Part shown: in pieces, positions 1 to 5,148 of the stretch | Layout: each line of letters opens with the position of its first letter | Position numbering within the stretch: position 1 is the first letter of the stretch | Assembly (NCBI GenBank): GCA_020343755.1 | Contig: CP070810.1 | Location: 962,594-968,650, forward strand | Length of the DNA: 6,057 nt | Direction: 5' to 3' | From: Dehalococcoidia bacterium | GTDB lineage: Bacteria > Chloroflexota > Dehalococcoidia > Dehalococcoidales > E44-bin46 | The notes under the pieces: model-generated | What the model was told of the DNA's origin: nothing | The model's database searches: none | What the model saw: only the letters and a program-made list of their open reading frames with translations | Position numbers and translations under genes: made by a program

Positions 1-59
1 TCATATCTCCATCGAAAGAGCTCATATTTAGTTCGATTAATTGTAGCTGCTATTTGCAT
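1..59 (-). CDS. 5' end of an unrecognised protein, cut by the left edge
   Basis: An ATG at 59-57 on the minus strand is preceded by GGAGGA (70-65) at a five-base distance, an excellent ribosome binding site. The frame stays open to the window edge and gives 19 residues, MQIAATINRTKYELFRWRY. The frame is shown directly; that it is a gene is inferred from the ribosome binding site. The fragment is too short to identify a family. It lies 163 bases downstream of the coiled-coil/CxxC gene on the same strand. The stretch between them (60-222) holds no gene, convincing terminator or strong promoter that I can see, so the two could share a transcript. Confidence 0.45.
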   Translation of the reverse strand, partial: MQIAATINRTKYELFRWRY

Positions 60-222
60 ATTTATCCTCCCTCCCTAGTGGGGGACTCAATTTGTTCCTA
101 GATTTTGGGCACAATTTAATACACACTTTGTAAAGGCTGCCTATTAGAGAGCTGGGTAGAGCAAAGACCCAAAAATTGCCGAGATACTTTACCAAATAGA
201 CAAGAGATAATCAACAGGGGTG

Positions 223-453
223 TTATTTCTTCGGCTTCCTAGTACCAATAATGGCAATCTCTATGTTACTGCCACAGTGAGGGCAGGTTATATTAAGGGT
301 TATAGGCTGGCTCATTACTCGTTCAGCAACAGCAGTAACCATTGAATCAATATTATCTAGGCGCTGGTCTAACATATCCAGACGCCGTTTAATATTTTCA
401 ATATCGACTCCTTGCTCCTGAGTCACTGGGGTGGGGTTATTTTCCTCCACCAA
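223..453 (-). CDS. small coiled-coil protein with a C-terminal CxxC zinc-knuckle motif, function unknown
   Basis: This is a 76-residue soluble protein whose family I do not recognise. After a polar N-terminus of about 15 residues, hydrophobic residues fall at 18, 21, 25, 28, 32, 35, 39, 42 and 46, an unbroken 3-4 heptad pattern and so a clear coiled coil. A short strand-like segment leads into CPHCG (57-61), half of a zinc ribbon, and the end is basic (TRKPKK). With only one CxxC pair, a metal site would need two chains, which the coiled coil could bring together; this is inference. The start is TTG at 453, seven bases after GGAGGA (466-461). A GTG at 450 is nearly as good. A consensus promoter lies just upstream. 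The EF-Tu-like gene is divergent. No signal peptide or membrane segment is visible. Confidence 0.75.
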   Translation of the reverse strand: MVEENNPTPVTQEQGVDIENIKRRLDMLDQRLDNIDSMVTAVAERVMSQPITLNITCPHCGSNIEIAIIGTRKPKK

Positions 454-487
454 TACCGTATCCTCCAGTTAATTATAAATCAAACTA

Positions 488-516
488 ATTATAGGTGACA
501 GGAGGTGCTATGTCAA
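488..516 (-). promoter_or_regulatory. consensus sigma-70-type promoter for the coiled-coil/CxxC gene
   Basis: On the minus strand, TTGACA (516-511) and TATAAT (493-488) are separated by exactly 17 bases. This matches the housekeeping sigma-factor consensus at all twelve positions. Transcription should begin near 481, giving a leader of about 28 bases that contains the GGAGGA ribosome binding site. Confidence 0.8.
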
Positions 517-520
517 AGAT

Positions 521-557
521 TAAATATTGAGGTTGCTAAACGACCTCTAAATATTGA
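521..557. repeat. 10-base direct repeat with internal inverted repeat between two divergent promoters, candidate operator
   Basis: TAAATATTGA occurs exactly at 521-530 and 548-557, 27 bases start to start. Between and overlapping the copies is an inverted repeat, GAGGT (529-533) and ACCTC (543-547), with a 9-base spacer. The block sits between the -35 boxes of the two divergent promoters, and the second copy overlaps the plus-strand -35. The repeats are plain in the sequence. A regulatory role is inference, and in AT-rich DNA a chance repeat is possible. Confidence 0.35.
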
Positions 558-583
558 TTTAGACAAACAAGATAGCGTATACT
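554..583 (+). promoter_or_regulatory. promoter for the EF-Tu domain 2-like gene
   Basis: TTGATT (554-559) and TATACT (578-583) are separated by 18 bases, matching the sigma-70 consensus at four and five of six positions. The predicted start near 590 gives a leader of about 48 bases, ending in the AAAGGAGG ribosome binding site at 623-630. Confidence 0.6.
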
Positions 584-637
584 AATTTAAAAGTAATCAA
601 ATAACTATCTCACATTAAACATAAAGGAGGAATCCCA

Positions 638-892
638 ATGCCTGAGGTAGTAATCGGAAAGGTGACCGACTTCTTCGCCAGACCCGTGGTAGCTGGAATT
701 GAACTAACGACGCCGGTGAAAGTGGGAGACAAGATTCATATTAAGGGACACACCACCGATATGGAACTCATTGTTGACTCGATGCAAATCAATAATGTGG
801 ATGTTCAGCAAGCTAAAGCCGGAGATTTAGTCGGGATTAAAGTTAGTGAGCGGGTGAGACGAGGAGATATAGTCTATAAGGTTACCGATTGA
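638..892 (+). CDS. translation elongation factor-like protein (free-standing EF-Tu domain 2-like beta barrel)
   Basis: This 84-residue protein resembles the small translation elongation factor-like family: one beta barrel of the EF-Tu/IF2 domain 2 type with no GTPase domain. The recognisable core is the stretch around VGDKIHIKGHTTD (29-41), then the VDSMQI strand (46-51), the AKAGDLVGIKV turn and strand (59-69), and RRGDIVYKV at the end. Family members are about this long, so the gene is complete. In other genomes, as I recall, such proteins often sit beside U32-family peptidases, enzymes tied to RNA or tRNA modification; no such gene is visible here. The molecular role is not established. 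The start follows a near-perfect ribosome binding site (AAAGGAGG, 623-630) at a seven-base distance. The gene is monocistronic, with its own promoter, and converges on ribH 55 bases away. Confidence 0.85.
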   Translation: MPEVVIGKVTDFFARPVVAGIELTTPVKVGDKIHIKGHTTDMELIVDSMQINNVDVQQAKAGDLVGIKVSERVRRGDIVYKVTD

Positions 893-932
893 GAAAAATC
901 TTAGATTCGCCACAGTTACGACTCAGCTGATA

Positions 933-967
933 TACTCAAGGGTATAGTTAGCCTATACTCTTGAGTA
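933..967 (+). terminator. 15-bp hairpin between convergent EF-Tu-like gene and ribH, possible terminator without a U-tract
   Basis: The arms 933-947 and 953-967 pair over 15 positions around the 5-base loop TTAGC. The only deviation is a G-U wobble (941 with 959) in plus-strand RNA; in minus-strand RNA the same pair is a C-A mismatch. The stem therefore folds better in the transcript of the EF-Tu-like gene, whose stop codon lies 40 bases upstream. No T-run follows on either strand, so it is not a classical intrinsic terminator. The ribH stop codon lies in the loop and the last ribH codons form one arm. It may stop or stabilise convergent transcripts; this is inferred. Confidence 0.55.
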
Positions 968-1415
968 AGTTAGCCATTTCGATAGCATCCTCCGCAGCTT
1001 GAAAGCCTTTATTCCCCATTTTAGTTCCTGCCCGCTCAATAGCTTGCTCTAGGGTATCAGCAGTGATTACGCCATAAATAACCGGCAGCCCGGTCTCTAA
1101 GCTTACTTTAGCAATGCCCTTAGTTACTTCAGCGGCAATATACTCAAAATGGGGCGTTCCGCCACGAACCACAGCACTAAGGCAGACAACGGCATCATAC
1201 TTCTTGGATTGGGCTAGTTTTTTAGCTACCAACGGAATTTCAAATGAGCCAGGTACCCAGGCGATGTCTATATCGGCCTCATTAACGCCATGGCGACGCA
1301 AAGCATCCTGTGCTCCCTCAAGTAGTTTCTTAGTAATAAACTCGTTAAAACGAGAGATAACCAACCCAAACCTCAGCCCCTTCCCCAGTAACGAACCTTC
1401 AAAATGCTTGTTCAT
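948..1415 (-). CDS. ribH: 6,7-dimethyl-8-ribityllumazine synthase
   Basis: Lumazine synthase is cytosolic and condenses 5-amino-6-ribitylamino-uracil with 3,4-dihydroxy-2-butanone 4-phosphate, the penultimate riboflavin step. The 155-residue length is normal. Family motifs run in order: SRFNEFIT (21-28, with the ring-stacking Phe23), VPGSFEIPL (54-62), VVRGGTPHFEYI (82-93, with the probable catalytic His89), and EQAIERAGTKMGNKG (123-137). The family usually forms 60-mer shells or pentamers. The residue before the AVVRG stretch is Ser80, where Gly is common; this looks like a mild variant. ATG 1415 follows AAGGAGAGG (1427-1419), which begins inside the ribBA stop region, ten bases downstream of it, so translation is probably coupled. 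It is the last gene of the operon, and its stop codon lies in a hairpin loop. Confidence 0.97.
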   Translation of the reverse strand: MNKHFEGSLLGKGLRFGLVISRFNEFITKKLLEGAQDALRRHGVNEADIDIAWVPGSFEIPLVAKKLAQSKKYDAVVCLSAVVRGGTPHFEYIAAEVTKGIAKVSLETGLPVIYGVITADTLEQAIERAGTKMGNKGFQAAEDAIEMANLLKSIG

Positions 1416-1425
1416 TAACCTCTCC

Positions 1426-2664
1426 TTATTGTGAAGTTTTTTGGCGGCCTTTATCGGTAGTCATCAGTGTTTCTAAGTGATGGCCTAACTTTTTCCGCTT
1501 TGTCTCCAAGTAATGACGGTTATGTGGGTTAGGAGGGGTAACAATAGGAACCGTCTCCACTACCCTCAGCCCATAAGCCTCTAAACCTATTACCTTCTTG
1601 GGGTTGTTGGTGAGCAATCGAATCCGGTGTAAACCCAGCTCAGCTAAAATTTGGGCACCTATACCATAGTCTCGCAGGTCTGGAGCAAACCCCAAAGATA
1701 AATTAGCCTCCACGGTGTCCAGACCCTTATCTTGAAGGGCATAAGCACGAATCTTATTATGGAAACCAATGCCTCGCCCCTCCTGCCTCATGTACAGGAA
1801 AACACCTCGCCTTTTATCAGCAATGGATTGCATGGCTAAAGCAATCTGGCCACCACAATCACAGCGAAGGCTATCAAATACATCCCCAGTAACACATTCA
1901 CTATGAACCCGAACCAACACCGGCTCTTCGGTAGTTATGTCTCCCATTATTAAAGCCAAGTGTTCATCAGGGTCTATATCACTTCTATAGGCGATAGCGG
2001 TAAACTCGCCATGCTTAGTCGGTAACCTAGCCTCAGCCACTCGGTGAACCAATCTTTCATGGCGATGGCGATAGGTAATAAGGTCAGCTACAGTTACAAT
2101 CTTAATCCCATACTTTTCTGACATTACCTCAAGCTGAGGTAGCCGTGCCATAGAGCCATCTTCGTTCAAAATTTCGCAGATAACCCCGGCTGGGTAAAGG
2201 CCGGCTAGTCTGGCTAAATCAACTATAGCCTCAGTATGCCCCGCCCGGACTAGGACGCCACCATCTCTCGCCCGCAAGGGAAACATATGCCCCGGTCGGG
2301 CTAAGTCCTCAGGTTTGGTTGCTGGGTCAATTACTGCTCTTACTGTCTCGGCTCTATCGGCTACTGAAATACCTGTGCTCACCCTATGCTTAGCCTCAAC
2401 GGATACAGTAAAGGCGGTGGAATATTTTGAGGTATTCTCTCCTACCATCAGGGGAATCTTTAATTCATCTAATCGCCTGCCTATAACAGGCAAGCAAATC
2501 AATCCCCTGGCATGCCGGGCCATAAAGTTAATAGCCTCGGGAGTAACCTTCTCACCAGCTAAGGCTAGGTCGCCCTCGTTCTCTCTATCTTCATCATCAA
2601 CAATAATGATAAACTTGCCCGCCTTTATATCCTCAATAGCCTCAGGAATGCTTGATATGCCCAT
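1426..2664 (-). CDS. ribBA: bifunctional 3,4-dihydroxy-2-butanone-4-phosphate synthase / GTP cyclohydrolase II
   Basis: This is a two-domain fusion supplying both branches of riboflavin synthesis. The N-terminal domain (about 5-200) makes dihydroxybutanone phosphate from ribulose 5-phosphate. It has the acidic VDDEDRENEGD loop (22-32), STGIS (96-100), GHTEA (142-146, with His143) and GVICEI with Glu164. The C-terminal domain (about 205-400) opens the GTP ring. Its zinc cysteines are C257, C268 and C270 in SECVTGDVFDSLRCDC, followed by RQEGRGIG (293-300), the DLRDYGIG segment (329-336) and LLTNNPKK (350-357). Both active sites look intact, so both activities are expected. At 412 residues it has the usual length. 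ATG 2664 is preferred over the upstream TTG at 2676: GAGGG (2674-2670) sits five bases before the ATG, while nothing suitable precedes the TTG. It begins 29 bases after ribE. Confidence 0.96.
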   Translation of the reverse strand: MGISSIPEAIEDIKAGKFIIIVDDEDRENEGDLALAGEKVTPEAINFMARHARGLICLPVIGRRLDELKIPLMVGENTSKYSTAFTVSVEAKHRVSTGISVADRAETVRAVIDPATKPEDLARPGHMFPLRARDGGVLVRAGHTEAIVDLARLAGLYPAGVICEILNEDGSMARLPQLEVMSEKYGIKIVTVADLITYRHRHERLVHRVAEARLPTKHGEFTAIAYRSDIDPDEHLALIMGDITTEEPVLVRVHSECVTGDVFDSLRCDCGGQIALAMQSIADKRRGVFLYMRQEGRGIGFHNKIRAYALQDKGLDTVEANLSLGFAPDLRDYGIGAQILAELGLHRIRLLTNNPKKVIGLEAYGLRVVETVPIVTPPNPHNRHYLETKRKKLGHHLETLMTTDKGRQKTSQ

Positions 2665-2693
2665 TGTTACCCTCAATTGAAAACAAATAGATT

Positions 2694-3323
2694 TTAACCT
2701 ACTAGAAAACCGTGCTCCTGTAAGAAATCAATGGTTATACCCGGGCGCTGAGCCTGGCTAAGTCGCTCTACATATTTGGCAATAACATCTACCTCTAGAT
2801 TAACCAAGTCGCCTACCTGCTTGCTACCTAGGGTAGTATGCTTCCGGGTATATTCAACAATAGACACCAGAAATGAGCTAGTATCATAATCAACAATAGT
2901 TAAACTAACCCCGTCAACGGCGATAAAGCCTTTTTTCACTACATAGCGCATTGCTTCAAGGGGGGCTTCAAACCCAATGAGCATTGCCTCCCCATCCCAT
3001 GTAACCGAAGTTACCCTTCCAGTATTATCTATATGACCTTGAACTAAATGCCCGCCTAACTGTTTTCCTGGAGTTAGAGGGCGTTCCAGGTTAACTTCAT
3101 CTCCAGCTCTCAAGAGGCCAAGGTTAGTCCGCCCCAGTGTCTCCGGCATTATGTCAACTGAGAACGAGTTACTATCAAAATTGGTTACTGTCAGGCACAC
3201 CCCATTAACGGCGATGCTTCCGCCTACTTCCATTCCGTGGAGGGCTTTGCTGGCGGTAATAACCAGATTTCCAGGTTGGGCTGAAGTAACTCTACCTATC
3301 TCTTCTACAATCCCGGTAAACAT
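2694..3323 (-). CDS. ribE: riboflavin synthase, alpha chain
   Basis: Riboflavin synthase dismutates two molecules of dimethylribityllumazine into riboflavin and the pyrimidine precursor that RibH reuses. The protein is two tandem lumazine-binding barrels, residues 1-95 and 96-190. The repeat is visible as VNGVCLTV (39-46) against VDGVSLTI (136-143), and VNLERPL (77-83) against VNLEVDV (174-180). The N-terminus MFTGIVEE and the GGHLVQGHID segment (90-99) are family hallmarks. At 209 residues it has normal length, with a C-terminal helix as in the trimeric family. ATG 3323 gives the canonical N-terminus and lies two bases after the ribD stop. A GTG at 3329 would overlap ribD by four bases and add two residues not typical of the family. 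The ribosome binding site (GGGGGTGA) lies within the end of ribD, so coupling is likely. Confidence 0.96.
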   Translation of the reverse strand: MFTGIVEEIGRVTSAQPGNLVITASKALHGMEVGGSIAVNGVCLTVTNFDSNSFSVDIMPETLGRTNLGLLRAGDEVNLERPLTPGKQLGGHLVQGHIDNTGRVTSVTWDGEAMLIGFEAPLEAMRYVVKKGFIAVDGVSLTIVDYDTSSFLVSIVEYTRKHTTLGSKQVGDLVNLEVDVIAKYVERLSQAQRPGITIDFLQEHGFLVG

Positions 3324-3325
3324 TC

Positions 3326-4438
3326 TCACCCCCGCTTTTGAGGTTTTGCCGAAACATATCCGCTAACCATCAAATCTTCGCCAAGCTTCTCAACACTAAC
3401 CCGCTCTAATTTAAGCGAGTCTATCACTTTATCCACCCCTCTACCAGACACCGCCGTCTTTGCCTCCTTGCCACCAATAATAATCGGGGCGACAAAAGCA
3501 ATGACCTTATCGACAAGCCCATGGTCAAACAGAGAACCAAGGAGAATACCACCACCCTCGACTAAAACACTGGTAATTTCACGCTGACCTAATACTTTTA
3601 GTAACTTCCCCAGATCGACCCGTCCTTCTGCTGAGGGCAATTCTAATAACTCGGCACCAACCTGAGCATAAGCCTCTTTCTCCTCTAGTTTGACAGATTT
3701 AGCCGATGCCAGCAGTGTTTTACCCGGTTCGCCAAACACCCGGGCAGTTAATGGCGTACGTCCTTTACTATCCACGATTACACGAAGTGGCTGTACCCTT
3801 GCTTTTCCTCCCCTGCCACCACAACTCCTAGCGGTAAGGTGTGGGTCATCAACCAAAACAGTATTTACCCCTGCCATGATACAATCAGCAGTATACCGCA
3901 GATTATGAACCTGCTTCCTAGCTGCCTCACAGCTAATCCATTTAGAATCGCCGCTCTTAGTGGCAATCTTCCCATCCAGGCTTATAGCAAATTTTACGGT
4001 AACAAAGGGCATGCCTATGGTAATGAATTTAGTATAAGCCTCATTAATCTGTTTAGCCTCCGCCTCATGCTCACCTACATATGCCCTTACGCCTTCTCCC
4101 TCCAATTCGTCTTTGCCTCGCCCTGAAACTAGCGGGTTAGGGTCACGCATAGCCAAATGAACCTCAGTGATGCCGGCAGCAATGATTGCCTGAGTACACG
4201 GAGGGGTTCGACCATGATAGCAGCAGGGTTCCAAGGTAACATACATTACACCGCCCTGGGCTCGTTCACCTGCTTGCTTTAGGGCTACTACTTCAGCATG
4301 GGGGAAACCTGGTGATTGGGTATAGCCTTGTCCCACAACCTCGTTATTGTTAACTATTACTGCCCCAACCGCCGGGTTTGGACTAACCTGGCCCAGGGCT
4401 AACCTAGCCAAGGAGAGTGCCTGCTCCATATAGTCCAT
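3326..4438 (-). CDS. ribD: bifunctional diaminohydroxyphosphoribosylaminopyrimidine deaminase / 5-amino-6-(5-phosphoribosylamino)uracil reductase
   Basis: RibD carries out the second and third steps after GTP ring opening: deamination of the pyrimidine, then NADPH-dependent reduction of the ribosyl side chain. The N-terminal cytidine-deaminase-fold domain (1-143) starts with the typical DYMEQAL helix and SPNPAVGAVIV. Zinc ligands are His47 and Cys72 and Cys81, with Glu49 as proton shuttle (HAE; PCCYHGRTPPC at 71-81). The reductase domain (about 145-362) shows VKFAISLDGKIAT (148-160), GVNTVLVDDPHLTAR (190-204) and the nucleotide-binding VEGGGILLG (293-301). At 370 residues it is full length. 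It is the first gene of the operon. The ATG is preceded by GGGGGT four bases away, an imperfect ribosome binding site, and an extended -10 box ends only nine bases upstream, so the mRNA may be nearly leaderless. Confidence 0.96.
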   Translation of the reverse strand: MDYMEQALSLARLALGQVSPNPAVGAVIVNNNEVVGQGYTQSPGFPHAEVVALKQAGERAQGGVMYVTLEPCCYHGRTPPCTQAIIAAGITEVHLAMRDPNPLVSGRGKDELEGEGVRAYVGEHEAEAKQINEAYTKFITIGMPFVTVKFAISLDGKIATKSGDSKWISCEAARKQVHNLRYTADCIMAGVNTVLVDDPHLTARSCGGRGGKARVQPLRVIVDSKGRTPLTARVFGEPGKTLLASAKSVKLEEKEAYAQVGAELLELPSAEGRVDLGKLLKVLGQREITSVLVEGGGILLGSLFDHGLVDKVIAFVAPIIIGGKEAKTAVSGRGVDKVIDSLKLERVSVEKLGEDLMVSGYVSAKPQKRG

Positions 4439-4447
4439 ATTACCCCC

Positions 4448-4477
4448 ATTCTAGCACCTCCGTTCAAAAAAGTGCAA
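4448..4477 (-). promoter_or_regulatory. putative extended -10 promoter of the riboflavin operon
   Basis: On the minus strand, TGCTAGAAT (4456-4448) matches an extended -10 element (TGn plus a box with five of six consensus bases). TTGCAC (4477-4472) sits 18 bases upstream of the TAGAAT box as a partial -35. A start six or seven bases downstream would fall at about 4442-4441, only three to five bases before the ribD ATG. No FMN riboswitch sequence is present in 4439-4590. The match is seen directly; its use as a promoter is inferred. Confidence 0.45.
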
Positions 4478-4489
4478 CTTGAGCAAAAC

Positions 4490-4518
4490 TAGAAGGATAA
4501 GGACAGATAGGGTATAAT
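4490..4518 (+). promoter_or_regulatory. putative lepB promoter
   Basis: TATAAT at 4513-4518 is a perfect -10 box. Seventeen bases upstream, TAGAAG (4490-4495) matches the -35 consensus at only three of six positions. Transcription would start near 4525, leaving a leader of about 65 bases. It lies back to back with the putative ribD promoter, with only 12 bases between the two -35 regions. Confidence 0.45.
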
Positions 4519-4590
4519 AAAACCCCAGGAAGCTTTAAACGCTCTTCGGCAATTTCAATTATTAAATCTAGAAAAGGAAATGCCTAATAA

Positions 4591-5148
4591 ATGAGAGGTT
4601 CTCTCCGCGAAGCTTTGATTATTATCATCGTGGCTGTAGCAATCTTCATCGTCTCGCGAACCGCAATCCAAAGTTTTGTTGTCGTCGGCGTCAGTATGGA
4701 GCCCAGTTTTGAGGAAGGGCAGCGACTATTAATTAACAAAGCTATCTATCGCTTCCGTGAACCTCAGAGGGGCGATGTAATTGTGTTTCACCCACCCACT
4801 AACCAACGAACCGATTACATCAAGCGCATCGTTGCTTTACCCGGCGACACTGTCGAGATAAAAGGGGAAGCGGTATACGTTAATGGTTCCAAACTATACG
4901 AGCCATATATTGAAGACCCTCCCGGCTACACCCTCGGTGAGAAAAAAATCCCAGCCAATAATTACTTTGTTCTTGGTGATAACCGCAATAATAGCAACGA
5001 TTCTCACAACGACTGGACAGTAAAACGCGAGGACGTAATCGGCAAGGCCTGGCTATCAATCTGGCCACCGAGAGAGTGGGGGTTTGCCCCTAATTACCCT
5101 TTACAAGAACAATTAGCTTCTACCGAACTCCTTCCTCAGCTGCCCTAA
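4591..5148 (+). CDS. lepB: signal peptidase I
   Basis: Type I signal peptidase cleaves signal peptides from exported proteins at the outer face of the cytoplasmic membrane. One N-terminal membrane helix (about 8-28) anchors it, followed by the catalytic domain with the Ser-Lys dyad: Ser35 in GVSMEPSF (box B) and Lys78 in YIKRIVALPGD (box D). Box C is RGDVIVF (60-66) and box E is GDNRNNSNDS (129-138). At 185 residues it has the compact single-helix layout of Gram-positive-type enzymes, without the large insert of E. coli LepB. The conserved core ends near IGKAWLSIWPPREWGF (150-165). The last 20 or so residues are not a family feature and run into the antisense of mutL. The ATG follows a modest AAGGA (4574-4578) twelve bases upstream. 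It is divergent from ribD. Confidence 0.95.
   Translation: MRGSLREALIIIIVAVAIFIVSRTAIQSFVVVGVSMEPSFEEGQRLLINKAIYRFREPQRGDVIVFHPPTNQRTDYIKRIVALPGDTVEIKGEAVYVNGSKLYEPYIEDPPGYTLGEKKIPANNYFVLGDNRNNSNDSHNDWTVKREDVIGKAWLSIWPPREWGFAPNYPLQEQLASTELLPQLP

Noticed and set aside
151..173. Small inverted repeat (TGGG...CCCA) in the left non-coding gap
   Set aside because: Four or five pairs with an eleven-base loop and no T-run; too weak to call a terminator.
500..530. Plus-strand mini-ORF (MSKIKY) with AGGAGGTG upstream
   Set aside because: Six codons with a short spacing. It lies upstream of the plus-strand promoter and inside the spacer and -35 of the minus-strand promoter, with no promoter of its own; best explained as chance.
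1114..1434. Plus-strand open frame antisense to ribH
   Set aside because: Lies over a well-supported gene, has low-complexity Ser/Pro-rich translation and no ribosome binding site; a shadow. The same holds for plus-strand frames at 2315-2680, 3151-3366, 3690-3908, 3839-4126 and 5282-5509, and for the minus-strand frame at 4880-5068 inside lepB.
2665..2676. TTG start four codons upstream for ribBA
   Set aside because: No ribosome binding site precedes it, whereas GAGGG sits five bases before the ATG at 2664.
4510..4525. GGGT...ACCC inverted repeat over the lepB -10 box
   Set aside because: Only four pairs with an eight-base AT loop; not significant.
4580..4594. Four-codon frame (MPNK) overlapping the lepB start by ATGA
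   Set aside because: The only ribosome binding site is one base from its ATG, too close to use, and such a short frame is expected by chance.
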